DNA of 64,000 bases from Turneriella sp942492915 (GTDB taxonomy: Bacteria > Spirochaetota > Leptospiria > Turneriellales > Turneriellaceae). The stretch covers positions 3,782,001 to 3,846,000 of the forward strand of contig OW818662.1 in NCBI GenBank assembly GCA_942492915.1, in the 5' to 3' direction. The notes beneath the pieces were generated by a model. That model had not been told where the DNA came from. It made no database searches and saw nothing but the letters and a program-made list of their open reading frames with translations. Shown here piece after piece: positions 31,508 through 40,075 of the stretch (positions are counted from its first letter, which is position 1; each line of letters opens with the position of its first letter). The position numbers and the translations under genes are program-made.

Positions 31508-33022
31508 TCAGGGGCTTTCGGGGGTTATCTTGCGGCACTCGTAGACCGTCGTGTCGTTGCGCCGGTAGTTCATCGCTGGGTTCAATCGAATTGAGAGGCG
31601 CTCGAGAAAATCAGGTTCAAACACGCGCGAAAGTCGGCATTCGATGCCGGCTGCCTGCATTTGCGCCTTTTCCGCGCCTGAAAAATACATGAAGCGAAAG
31701 ATACTGAATGAAGGCCATGCGCTCGCCTGTGCGGATTTCAGAAGTTCAGGGTATGAACCCACAAATACCGGGGACCCTTTTCTGAGGCCGTAATATCCCC
31801 ATCGCCATGGGTCGATCCCGTACACGATCTGTGGCTTCTTAAGGCTGCCTGCATAGATGGCACCGTCGACGCCGGCGCGTTGCAGCATCGTAAGCGCCAC
31901 CGGGGCGATGAGCAGAGTGTTCAGCGCAAACAGCAGACCGACTGCGATGCGAATGTAGCGCCGATCGGCGAATCGCTCAATGCCCGTGAACAACCAGATC
32001 ATCATGATCGGTATTACCGGAATCACATAACGTTCGAGCTTGAAAGCGATCGCCGAATGCGAAACCAGAAATGTTATAAAAACTACCGAGAGACCAGCAT
32101 ACCGCCGCGCGCTTTGCAGCATCGGCCACCAGAAGACACATGCGAGCACCGGTATCGGGAAAAGCATAATGATGCCTATGTACATGTACCAGGGCATGCT
32201 GCCATAACTCTGCGTCGCGATGTGCGCTTCAAAGTTGTAACGAACAAACTCCAGCGCGGTACTGAATGGCATCTTTCCATTGAGTAACTCAAGGCCCGAC
32301 ATTAGTATTGCCGTGATCGCGCCACCCGCAGCGTACATGGCGATCGCGCGCACGCGGGCATTTTTAGGCATCGCAAAGAGTAGATAGACACCTAGCACAA
32401 AATACACCGGGCCGAGCGAAAATCTGAAGAATATCGCAGCAGAAAGAAAAAAGCCGCACCACAGAAGATCATTGCCGATGGTTTTAAAATCCTCATTTTG
32501 CGATTGTTGGTCAGCCAGAGGCGTGGCTTTGAGCAGATAATAAATCGCAAACGTCATACAAATGTACGATGGCCCGGCAATGTCGGCGCTGTTAGTGAAT
32601 AACGGAGCAATCGCCCAGGTGGCGGCGAACATGGTCAGCGCACGCTGCCACACGGGAGCGAGCAAGAGTGCGCCGATGCGGTGCATGGCGACAATTTGCA
32701 GCAGAGAAATTGCGCCCATGATGAAATAAGCGAAGCTCACAAGAAAGTCGGCGCGTTTCACGCCTGCGATATAGAGCGGCTTCATGAACCAGGCAAACGC
32801 ATAGGGCAGAATTTCAAACCGCAGCGTCGGAATCTCAGGCTTGGTACCGAGCATCAGGTAACGCAGCGCTGGTTCGATGACGTTCTGGTAGTCGTCGACC
32901 GCGAACGGGCCGTAGTTGCGCCAGGCGGCGATGCTGCGGATAACGAACGCGAGAGTGAGCGCGAGCGCCAGCGGGTGTGTGGTATAAGAATTGCGAAGAG
33001 CGCGCGTTATGGCCTGCAGCAT
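31508..33022 (-). CDS. GT-C fold membrane glycosyltransferase (GT22-like)
   Basis: A 504-residue polytopic protein with about ten to twelve hydrophobic helices and a soluble C-terminal part. The first loop has an acidic pair (FAVDDYQNVIEPALRYLM) like the HPDE-type catalytic loop of ALG9/PIG-B enzymes. FKLERYVIPVIPIMM resembles their HKEERF motif. These features suggest a polyprenyl-phosphate-sugar-dependent transferase acting on the periplasmic face. The acceptor is unknown. It follows metW by 7 bases but is probably not part of methionine synthesis. Confidence 0.65.
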   Translation of the reverse strand: MLQAITRALRNSYTTHPLALALTLAFVIRSIAAWRNYGPFAVDDYQNVIEPALRYLMLGTKPEIPTLRFEILPYAFAWFMKPLYIAGVKRADFLVSFAYFIMGAISLLQIVAMHRIGALLLAPVWQRALTMFAATWAIAPLFTNSADIAGPSYICMTFAIYYLLKATPLADQQSQNEDFKTIGNDLLWCGFFLSAAIFFRFSLGPVYFVLGVYLLFAMPKNARVRAIAMYAAGGAITAILMSGLELLNGKMPFSTALEFVRYNFEAHIATQSYGSMPWYMYIGIIMLFPIPVLACVFWWPMLQSARRYAGLSVVFITFLVSHSAIAFKLERYVIPVIPIMMIWLFTGIERFADRRYIRIAVGLLFALNTLLIAPVALTMLQRAGVDGAIYAGSLKKPQIVYGIDPWRWGYYGLRKGSPVFVGSYPELLKSAQASAWPSFSIFRFMYFSGAEKAQMQAAGIECRLSRVFEPDFLERLSIRLNPAMNYRRNDTTVYECRKITPESP

Positions 33023-33029
33023 TATAAAT

Positions 33030-33638
33030 TTATCTGGTGATCAGAAAAATACCCCACTGCCCGAGCAGGTTGGGTCTGAAACTGATCTCTTTTTGGTTTC
33101 GCACGTAGCGTTCGCTCAGAATACGGTATTTGCGCTTGCGGCAATATTCTTTGAAGTCATCGATCGTCAGCAGATGCAGGTTGGGGCTTTCGTACCACGC
33201 AAACGGAAGAGACGGGGTCACCGGCGTTCTGCCCGAGAAGAAGAACTGCAGTCGCGCTTTATAATAGGCAAAATTCGGAAAACCCACAATCAGGCGCCGA
33301 CCCACGCGCAGCGCGTCTTTAATGACATCGTCGGGGTAGCGCAACTCTTGCAGCGCATTATTCAGAATTACATAGTCGAACGAACCGTCTTTAAAGTCTG
33401 TAAGCCCGCTGTCGAGGTCACCGAGCAGAACATTGATGCCGCGTTCGACCGACTGCATAATCTGGTCATGATCAATCTCGATGCCCTGCGAGCGAGTCTG
33501 CAGATTCTTGTTGAGCAGGTAAAGCAGCTCCCCGTCGCCACAGCCCATGTCGAGCACGCGGCTTTTCGGTTCTACCAGATTCAAAATGATGCGGTAATCA
33601 ATTCGCTCGGTCTGAAGTTCTTGTATCGGTAGTTCCAT
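33030..33638 (-). CDS. metW: MetW, methionine biosynthesis methyltransferase-like protein
   Basis: A 202-residue class I methyltransferase-fold protein with the SAM motif RVLDMGCGDGELLYLL, GIEIDHDQI, a DYVILNNALQEL strand and the family-specific SPNLHLLTIDDF. MetW is usually encoded next to MetX, as here (57 bases downstream of it), and in several bacteria is needed for full homoserine acylation activity. Its own methyl acceptor is not known. Start ATG 33638. Confidence 0.92.
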   Translation of the reverse strand: MELPIQELQTERIDYRIILNLVEPKSRVLDMGCGDGELLYLLNKNLQTRSQGIEIDHDQIMQSVERGINVLLGDLDSGLTDFKDGSFDYVILNNALQELRYPDDVIKDALRVGRRLIVGFPNFAYYKARLQFFFSGRTPVTPSLPFAWYESPNLHLLTIDDFKEYCRKRKYRILSERYVRNQKEISFRPNLLGQWGIFLITR

Positions 33639-33695
33639 GGTTTACCTCAGGCTAAACGGTTGGTGAGCTTGTCGAACCATGCTTTTACCACAGAA

Positions 33696-34826
33696 TTAAT
33701 GTATCGTCTCGTCGACGCGTGAGAGAAAGTGTCTCACCAGCTGCGACTGTTTATCTGTTTCAAGCAGAAACGAATCATGTCCGTAGTTTGCTTCGATTTC
33801 GATGTACGAGACCGGCACCCCGGCGACTTTGCATGCAGAAACAATATCGAGCGACTGGTACGCAGGGTACAGCCAGTCAGATTTGAACGCGAGCACCAGC
33901 AGTTTCGCTTCGAGCTCGTAAAACTTTTCGCTCAGGTGGCGTCCGTCTGAAACGTCGAACAGGTCCATCGCCTTGCTGATGTAAAGATACGAATTGGCGT
34001 CGAATCGCCTCACGAAAAAATCTCCCCGGTTTCTGAGATAGCCTTCGACTTCGAAGTCTGCGTGAAATTTTGTTGTGTCCTGGTCTGACTTCTGTCGGCG
34101 CCCGAATTTTTCGGCCATCGATTTTTCACTCATATAGGTAATGTGCCCGACCATACGGGCAACCGAGAGGCCTGCTCGCGGTATTTCTTTTCCGTAGAAG
34201 TTGCCGCCGTTCCAGTTGGGGTCTGCCATTATTGCCTGGCGCCCAACTTCGTTGAACGCAATCTGCTGAGGTGAGTGGCGGGCAGTCGTCGCAATCGGTA
34301 TTGCGGATTTCATTGCGTGCGGGTAACTGACCAGCCACTGCAAAACCTGCATGCCGCCCATTGATCCGCCGGCGACGCTGTAGAGCCTGTCGATGCCGAG
34401 GTGCTCTGTGAGGCGCTTCTGCGCGCCGACCATGTCTTTGATCGTGATTTGGGGAAATTCGAGCGCATAAGGTTTGTCGGTTTCGGGGTTGATCGACGAA
34501 GGCCCTGTTGAACCAGCGCAGCCGCCAAGCACGTTTGAGCAGATGATGAAAAATCTGTCCGTATCGAATGCCTTTCCGGGGCCTATCATCTTGTCCCACC
34601 AGCCGGGCCGGGCTTCGCCGGCGTGGTAAAAAGCGGCGTGCGCATCGCCAGAAAAGGCGTGTTCTATCAGAATGGCGTTCGAGCGGTCGGCATTGAGTTT
34701 GCCATAGGTCTCGTACGCGATGTTGACGAGCGGCAGCCGTTCGCCGTTCTCCAACGCAAAATCTCCAAACGAGAAATTCTGCGCGACGACGGCGATTTTT
34801 TCCTGTGACGAGAGTTCGTTACCCAC
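33696..34826 (-). CDS. metX: Homoserine O-acetyltransferase
   Basis: A 376-residue alpha/beta-hydrolase-fold enzyme making O-acyl-homoserine from homoserine and acyl-CoA, the first committed step of methionine synthesis. The nucleophile is S155 (GGSMGGMQ), with the Asp in FKSDWLYP (about 316) and the His in YGHDSFLLE (about 350). NVLGGCAGSTGP is the family's oxyanion-region signature. The start is GTG 34826, with AAGG close upstream. It is coupled to metW. The 41-base upstream gap is too short for a SAM riboswitch. Confidence 0.95.
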   Translation of the reverse strand: MGNELSSQEKIAVVAQNFSFGDFALENGERLPLVNIAYETYGKLNADRSNAILIEHAFSGDAHAAFYHAGEARPGWWDKMIGPGKAFDTDRFFIICSNVLGGCAGSTGPSSINPETDKPYALEFPQITIKDMVGAQKRLTEHLGIDRLYSVAGGSMGGMQVLQWLVSYPHAMKSAIPIATTARHSPQQIAFNEVGRQAIMADPNWNGGNFYGKEIPRAGLSVARMVGHITYMSEKSMAEKFGRRQKSDQDTTKFHADFEVEGYLRNRGDFFVRRFDANSYLYISKAMDLFDVSDGRHLSEKFYELEAKLLVLAFKSDWLYPAYQSLDIVSACKVAGVPVSYIEIEANYGHDSFLLETDKQSQLVRHFLSRVDETIH

Positions 34827-34867
34827 TACCTTGAGCGGTCAGACAGACATGGGTTATGTGCTGTCAT

Positions 34868-35659
34868 TCAAAACTTTGCACGGCGGGTGACCGAGAGCAC
34901 GCCGAGCACCTGCGCTGTTGTGAGGGCGAAGATGCTGAGCGAATAGAGCAGATACATTTGCTCGACCTTACCCGCGAAAAGCGGCAGGGCATATTCTGCA
35001 ACGGCCGGAACAAAAATGAGTACCAGCACGAGCGGCAGAAAATCCAAAATGCCGTACTTTCGCACATCGTAGGTAAACAGATCAAACATGGCGAGCTTGA
35101 TACAGTAAAAACTGAAAAAACCACCGATCACGAGACCGCCGGCATTCGCGATGCGCATCACCTGCATATTTTCAGAAAAACTCGCGACGACAAAATAGCC
35201 GATTACCATCGCCGGTACCGCGTACAAAAATGAAGGAATAAAATAAAACCATTTGGAGTGCCTGCGTTTGCCGCTGATTCGATCATGGCTGATTTTGACT
35301 GCCCAGACGCCGATGAGCGCGAAGAGCGAAATGCCGACGACAAAAAGGCCGAAGAGCAGCGCCACGTTGCCGACAAAATAGGGCAAAACAATGAGTGGTG
35401 CCGCGAAACTCGGCCAGACAAACATGAGCATAGCCCAGTCCATCACGTCGCCGTATTGTATAACCGCCGGGTCAGAGGGTGCCTGCGGCCGGGGAATCAA
35501 ATAGCCTGAAAGCTTCAGCGATACCGTCATCACCACGATACCTATGTACGTCGTGACCGCAACTGCACCAAGAGAATCTTTGTTCAGGGCAACCAGAACA
35601 TAACCGATCACGGCCATCGCCGCCGCGTTGCCGAGAATGAAAATCTGCGCTTTTAGCAT
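34868..35659 (-). CDS. Unknown multi-pass membrane protein
   Basis: A 263-residue inner-membrane protein with about eight hydrophobic helices and short loops; a Yip1-like or DUF-type arrangement is possible but I cannot name the family. A basic cytoplasmic loop (KISHDRISGKRRHSKW) lies in the middle. It starts two bases before the stop of an upstream secreted-protein gene, so the two are coupled, and lies upstream of metX. Confidence 0.7.
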   Translation of the reverse strand: MLKAQIFILGNAAAMAVIGYVLVALNKDSLGAVAVTTYIGIVVMTVSLKLSGYLIPRPQAPSDPAVIQYGDVMDWAMLMFVWPSFAAPLIVLPYFVGNVALLFGLFVVGISLFALIGVWAVKISHDRISGKRRHSKWFYFIPSFLYAVPAMVIGYFVVASFSENMQVMRIANAGGLVIGGFFSFYCIKLAMFDLFTYDVRKYGILDFLPLVLVLIFVPAVAEYALPLFAGKVEQMYLLYSLSIFALTTAQVLGVLSVTRRAKF

Positions 35660-35660
35660 T

Positions 35661-36308
35661 TCAGCGCACGCGTACGCCCATGTTGAGCGCGTCGTTCATT
35701 TTCTTGCCTGACGATTTCTTCGCGGCAAGCACACGATCGTCGAGATCGCGTATGCCACGCAGCAGACCGTCAATGTAGATAGCGAGCAGCTTGGCGCGGT
35801 CAGGCGAACTCATGTTTACCAGAACTTCAGATTTTGAGAGGTCACCCTGCGCATGATAAAAGAGGCTCAGGTGCCCGTAGCTGGTCTTCTTAATGTCGTC
35901 GTTTTTGATAGAGCGCTTGTGCATGAACTGCCGTCGCAGCGCTGCTTCTTCGTATTTCAGTTCAACCGAGACGACGTTGCCGCCTGCGGTTTTCATAATG
36001 AGTTCTTCGAGCACCACCGGGTTGTCTTTATCACCTGCAGTGCGCATGCCGCCGCGCTGCAGCACGATGCGAAATTCGTCGGATGGCCCCGTGTTCTGCG
36101 GCTTTTCACCCTTAACCTTCGCCTGCTCGGCATTTTTACGCTTCTGGTCTTCATCTGCCTTGAAGCGGCTTACAAGTTCGTTCAGTTTGAGATGCAGTTC
36201 ATCGACCGTCGGGTGGCTGAGATCGCCCGTGCCATTCATTTGAGCCCAACCCGTGGTGGCTGGCACAATGCAGGACAAGAAAAACAAAATAAATGCTTGG
36301 CGTCTCAT
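35661..36308 (-). CDS. Secreted protein of unknown function
   Basis: A 215-residue protein with a clear signal peptide (RRQAFILFFLSCIVPATTGWA, cut after about residue 22). The mature part is charged: a helical VDELHLKLNELVSRFK region, a Lys-rich linker, then beta strands (EFRIVLQRGG, VVSVELKYEEAAL) and a basic tail. I do not recognise it. It heads the minus-strand run containing the membrane protein and metX, and is divergent from the STAS gene. Confidence 0.65.
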   Translation of the reverse strand: MRRQAFILFFLSCIVPATTGWAQMNGTGDLSHPTVDELHLKLNELVSRFKADEDQKRKNAEQAKVKGEKPQNTGPSDEFRIVLQRGGMRTAGDKDNPVVLEELIMKTAGGNVVSVELKYEEAALRRQFMHKRSIKNDDIKKTSYGHLSLFYHAQGDLSKSEVLVNMSSPDRAKLLAIYIDGLLRGIRDLDDRVLAAKKSSGKKMNDALNMGVRVR

Positions 36309-36388
36309 GGTAGTCTATTATCGACGTGAAAGATGCCGATATGTAGTGTAAACGATATTTGCGTCGTATTGCCGGTCAGGGGAAAAGA

Positions 36389-36724
36389 ATGGATATAAAG
36401 CTGCACGAAAAACAGGGATATTATGTCGTCTACCTCAAGGGCAGCCTCGATATGTATACTTCGGTCGAGCTGAAAAGCCAGACCGATTCAATTCCGCTGA
36501 AGACCGGTGAAAAGGTAATCTTGCAGCTGAACGACGTCAGTTATATCGATTCGAGTGGTATCGGGGTCTTGATCAAGATCGTGAACGCGGTGCAGGCACA
36601 AAGCGGCACGGTGCAGCTCACCGGCATAAAACCCATGATCGAGAAGATCTTCAAGGTCGCCGGCCTCATGAACTTTTTTTCTTTTATTACCGAAGACGAA
36701 TTTAAGACTAAATATCCGATTTAA
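36389..36724 (+). CDS. STAS-domain anti-anti-sigma factor
   Basis: A 111-residue STAS protein like SpoIIAA. The phosphorylatable Ser is in YIDSSGIGVL (S55 or S56). Such proteins bind an anti-sigma kinase when unphosphorylated and release its sigma factor or other partner. A SpoIIE-type phosphatase encoded at 60698-62395 could dephosphorylate this or a related protein. No kinase gene is adjacent. ATG 36389 is set by GGGGAAAAG upstream. A hairpin follows the stop. Confidence 0.92.
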   Translation: MDIKLHEKQGYYVVYLKGSLDMYTSVELKSQTDSIPLKTGEKVILQLNDVSYIDSSGIGVLIKIVNAVQAQSGTVQLTGIKPMIEKIFKVAGLMNFFSFITEDEFKTKYPI

Positions 36725-36734
36725 AGTGGCATAC

Positions 36735-36765
36735 TCATAGTTGCGGGCATAGCCCACAACTATGA
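36735..36765. terminator. Hairpin between the STAS gene and purB
   Basis: TCATAGTTG and CAACTATGA pair, then a C/A mismatch, then GGGC/GCCC around ATA. It separates two convergent genes; the purB stop codon (36760-36762) lies in the right arm. Confidence 0.65.
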
Positions 36766-38079
36766 TTGTGCGATATCATTCGGGCGCGGTACGCGACCGA
36801 ATATCGTGTCAACATGCGCCAAAAACGAACGCGCATCAAAGACGTTGTCCCACTCTGCTTTTGAAACATTCTTGAGCGCGTCATGCGTCTCGAGCCGCTG
36901 CCGCAGATTACCTGAACCGGGATTTTCCCATGTGGCCATCGCCGCGGATTGTACGATTGCGTATGCTTCTTCGCGGCTCATTTTGGTCTGCGCGGTGATC
37001 GTCAGCAGCGCACGTGACGAGAAGAGCAGCCCATGCGTCGAGTCGAGCACCCGCTCGATGTTTTTCGGATGCACCTGCAGGTTCTCGACCACAAACTGAG
37101 ACTTGAGCAGCATATACTCGACGAGCGCCGTGGCGTCGGGCAGAATCACGCGTTCGGCGCCGGAGTGCGAGATGTCGCGTTCGTGCCAAAGGGGAATATT
37201 GTACTCGGCTGTTGTCGCATACCCTGAGAGCACCCGCGCGAGGCCGCAGATGCGTTCGGCAAGAATCGGATTGCGCTTGTGTGGCATGGCGCTTGAGCCT
37301 TTCTGTCCCTTCTGAAACGGCTCTTCGACCTCGCGGCCTTCGGTACGTTGCAGCAGTCGAATCTCTTGCATGAGCCGATAAAGCGCCTGCCCCGTAAGTG
37401 CGATCGCCTGCAAAAAGTAAGCGTGGCGGTCGCGGGGAATTACCTGCGTACTCACGGTTTCGACGTTGAGATTAAATTTGCCGAGCACATACGCTTCAAG
37501 CTCGGGTGGCATCTGCGAATATGTGCCCACCGCGCCGGATATTTTTCCGAAACGGCATTCTTCGATAGCGCGCGCAAGCCGCGCGTCCGCTCGGCTCAGC
37601 TCTGCGTAGTGGCCGAGAAACTTAAGGCCCAGCGTTGTCGGCTCAGCGTGCACACCGTGCGTTCTGCCGGCGACGACGAGGTCTTTGTGGTCGACTGCCA
37701 GTTTATGCGTAGCCTTGAGCAGGCCTTTCATCGCTTTGCGAATCAGTTCTCCCGCTTCGACAATGAGCAGCATCTGCGCGGTGTCGCCGACGTCAGACGA
37801 GGTCAGACCGAAATGCACGTGGCGCGATGCGGGGCCGATATTCTCGGCGAGCGCAGTCAGAAATGCGATCACATCGTGATGAATCTCATTTTCAATCTGG
37901 CTGATGCGCTCAACCGTGAACGTTGACTTGGTGCGAATATCGTTTAACTCGGCATCGGTAATGTTACCTTTTGTATGCCAGTATTCACAGGCCGCAATTT
38001 CAATATCGCGCCAGACTTCAAACTTGCGCTGCAGCGACCAAAGCCTGCGTATTTCGGGGGTGGAGTAGCGTTCAATCAT
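36760..38079 (-). CDS. purB: Adenylosuccinate lyase
   Basis: A 439-residue cytoplasmic enzyme that cleaves SAICAR to AICAR and adenylosuccinate to AMP. The fumarase/aspartase signature GSSAMPHKRNPI is present, as are TSSDVGDTAQ, AGRTHGVHAEPTT and HERDISHSGAER. The length is close to the 430-residue short type. ATG 38079 (MIERYSTPEIRRLW) is the usual N-terminus; the longer frame runs into a hairpin and is rejected. The 3' end lies in a hairpin shared with the STAS gene. Confidence 0.96.
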   Translation of the reverse strand: MIERYSTPEIRRLWSLQRKFEVWRDIEIAACEYWHTKGNITDAELNDIRTKSTFTVERISQIENEIHHDVIAFLTALAENIGPASRHVHFGLTSSDVGDTAQMLLIVEAGELIRKAMKGLLKATHKLAVDHKDLVVAGRTHGVHAEPTTLGLKFLGHYAELSRADARLARAIEECRFGKISGAVGTYSQMPPELEAYVLGKFNLNVETVSTQVIPRDRHAYFLQAIALTGQALYRLMQEIRLLQRTEGREVEEPFQKGQKGSSAMPHKRNPILAERICGLARVLSGYATTAEYNIPLWHERDISHSGAERVILPDATALVEYMLLKSQFVVENLQVHPKNIERVLDSTHGLLFSSRALLTITAQTKMSREEAYAIVQSAAMATWENPGSGNLRQRLETHDALKNVSKAEWDNVFDARSFLAHVDTIFGRVPRPNDIAQS

Positions 38080-38087
38080 GTTATTTA

Positions 38088-38126
38088 GCTTAAGAAATTT
38101 GTGCCAAAGGCACAAATTTCTTAAGC
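38088..38126. terminator. Perfect 18-bp-stem hairpin between the desaturase and purB
   Basis: Arms 38088-38105 and 38109-38126 are exact reverse complements with an AAA loop. The desaturase stop codon (38121-38123) lies in the arm. Since both genes run on the minus strand, it could terminate the desaturase transcript and start a gap before purB. Confidence 0.8.
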
Positions 38127-39119
38127 ATTGGCAATTCTTACATCAGGAATAACTTCGTCATCGAGGCCTACACCCCCGCGCTCTTTGCGCACGACCCGGT
38201 TGGCGAGAGACATGTTCTTGTCGAAGATGAACTTCAGCACGAGGCGGCCCCATGAAGTGTGGTATTTGAGCGTGTCGTAAAATTCCGGCGCGGCGGCGCG
38301 AATTTTCGGCAGGTAGTTCCACGCGGCAGAGGGAAAGTCATGGTGTTCGTTGTGATATCCGACATGGCATGAAGGCAGCGACAACCAGCCATAGTAGCTG
38401 TACGTTTCTTGTGGTTCGCTCACCATGTAGTGCTCTTGAATGAGGCGGCCGCCAACGATCGAAAGCCCGAAGCCAAACCAGAACGAAAGCGCGACGTAAA
38501 GAAATGCCATCGGTCCCATGAAGTAGAAAACGGCTGCATCGGTTGCGAAGGTTGTGATCCAGTTAGCGAGCACCCAGCCATCGAAGAATGCGACTTCGCG
38601 CACGCGCATCGTGCGCAGCGTTTGAATCAGCGGATAGAAGGCGAGCCACAGCATTTTGCGGTACCAGACGTTCTTGACGGCTTTTACCTCCCACAGCGCG
38701 GGCAGGTCGGCGTCGAGTTCGTATACGCCCTGGAACGCGTGGTGTTTCATGTGGTATTTTTTGAAGGATACATAAGAGGGAACAAGCATCGGCGCGTTGA
38801 CGATTAATCCGAAAACGTCGTTCCAGAATTTACCGCGAAAAATAAGGCCGTGCGACGCGTCGTGCAGAAGGCCGATGTAGCTGTGGTTGATGATTGTGCC
38901 GACGAGCCAGGCTACGGGCAGAATGATGTACCATTCTTGCTCGCGCAGAAACCACGCGAGCGTGATCTGCAGGGAAACCGTGAACAAGATGACCAGCGCG
39001 CTCCATGGGTTTTTCTTACCGATGAATTTGCGCATCTCGGGATATTTCTTCAGAATTGCCGCGGTGCGGGCGAGGTGGGGTTCTTGGTTCTTATCGAAGA
39101 GAAATTCAGTTCGCGCCAT
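38121..39119 (-). CDS. DEGS1-like sphingolipid delta-4 desaturase homologue
   Basis: A 332-residue membrane di-iron desaturase. His boxes are HDASH (86-90), HMKHH (123-127) and HNEHH (256-260), plus H230 (QEHYM). From memory of human DEGS1 (323 residues), several stretches match closely: the N-terminal EPHxxR...ILxKYPE pattern, VSFKxYHMxHH, EHYM...ETYSYYG and VGYHNEHHDFP. DEGS1 desaturates dihydroceramide. In bacteria such enzymes are rare, so a sphingoid or similar long-chain amide substrate is a reasonable hypothesis, not proven. ATG 39119 aligns with the DEGS1 start; a longer frame to 39185 does not. It is followed by a strong hairpin. Confidence 0.8.
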   Translation of the reverse strand: MARTEFLFDKNQEPHLARTAAILKKYPEMRKFIGKKNPWSALVILFTVSLQITLAWFLREQEWYIILPVAWLVGTIINHSYIGLLHDASHGLIFRGKFWNDVFGLIVNAPMLVPSYVSFKKYHMKHHAFQGVYELDADLPALWEVKAVKNVWYRKMLWLAFYPLIQTLRTMRVREVAFFDGWVLANWITTFATDAAVFYFMGPMAFLYVALSFWFGFGLSIVGGRLIQEHYMVSEPQETYSYYGWLSLPSCHVGYHNEHHDFPSAAWNYLPKIRAAAPEFYDTLKYHTSWGRLVLKFIFDKNMSLANRVVRKERGGVGLDDEVIPDVRIANA

Positions 39120-39194
39120 GCGACCTTTTGTGCGTTGCAAACACGGTGTAAAGTTAATCCCAGGCGGCCGCTCTTGCTCAGGCATTATTCAGGT

Positions 39195-40034
39195 TCAATT
39201 GTACGTAAAGGTAACGGCTAAACCATAGAGGGTGTTCGTTATGGCGGGAACTATGTACCCGCTCGCCTGATCATCCATGCTGCTTCTGTGGAAATAAAAT
39301 GACATGCCCATCCCCAAATTCCTCGCAATCCACCACTCTTTGCCGATTTGCAGATTAACTCCCAACCCTTGTTGCGAATTAACCGTAGCTGAGCCGAGGT
39401 TCAGGCTTGTCACGGCCGTACCAACATCTGCGCTAAAATGCAGGTTCCAGGCCGGGACATAATACGAGGCGCCAGCACCGAAACCCGTTACGTTGAGAAA
39501 TCCCTTCGGCCGTAATCCATAAGTTGAACCATTCAACCTATACTCAGGCTCTTCTGCCGACAGCGCACTACGGGCGCCGTACACGATCAGATTTTGGATG
39601 ATCGAATACCCAATTTGAACTGAATAAAAACCCGCCTTGCCCTCTGCGGTGAAGGTGCCGGTATTGTTTGCCAGGACGGGTGATTCACTGAAGTTATAAT
39701 TGCCGCCGCCTGCAAGCAGGCGCACAAATATGCCAACATGTGTGCGCTCGCTTTGGTGAGCCGTCGTATCCGAAGGTTTCTCAGTGCTCGGTGGTCGGGT
39801 CGCGCTCAGTGCTGGCGAGGTGTAGACCAGGTCACCGCTATCGTCGAAGATCTGTACGATTCGGTCACGGTAGATGGTGCGTTCGTGCCCTTGTACCATA
39901 CGAAGCGTCACGCTGGTTTTTGTTTTGCCGGTAATGGTGCCGGCTATGCGTTCGTTGCTCGTGACCACCGTGGCCCCATAAAGCATTGTGCCAAGTAAGG
40001 TGCCCAGGAAAATGACCTGGCGGTAAGCGCGCAT
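39195..40034 (-). CDS. Exported beta-barrel protein with N-terminal Sm-like segment (paralogue A)
   Basis: A 279-residue protein with a signal peptide (ending near LYGA) and a first domain of about 60 residues: ATVVTSNERIAGTITGKTKTSVTL, then RDRIVQIFDDSGDLVY. A Thr/Ser/Pro-rich linker follows, then amphipathic strands ending in an aromatic-Asn C-terminus (VTFTYN), typical of an outer-membrane barrel. The first domain is shared with the next gene (40076-41023). Its pattern resembles small Sm-like beta modules in which a strand pair reports a GxI...I motif, but this is only a shape match. Function unknown. Confidence 0.7.
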   Translation of the reverse strand: MRAYRQVIFLGTLLGTMLYGATVVTSNERIAGTITGKTKTSVTLRMVQGHERTIYRDRIVQIFDDSGDLVYTSPALSATRPPSTEKPSDTTAHQSERTHVGIFVRLLAGGGNYNFSESPVLANNTGTFTAEGKAGFYSVQIGYSIIQNLIVYGARSALSAEEPEYRLNGSTYGLRPKGFLNVTGFGAGASYYVPAWNLHFSADVGTAVTSLNLGSATVNSQQGLGVNLQIGKEWWIARNLGMGMSFYFHRSSMDDQASGYIVPAITNTLYGLAVTFTYN

Positions 40035-40075
40035 TCAAATTACCCTCTTGGCGTCAGTAGCCCTTCACTGCATGT

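Noticed and set aside
33639..33695. GGTT...AACC hairpin between metX and metW
   Set aside because: Only a four-to-five-base stem with a long loop; not distinguishable from chance.
34126..34599. 157-codon minus-strand frame
   Set aside because: It lies wholly inside metX in another frame, with Arg/His/Pro-rich composition typical of an out-of-frame shadow.
34827..34867. Possible SAM riboswitch upstream of metX
   Set aside because: The gap is only 41 bases and shows no folded aptamer pattern.
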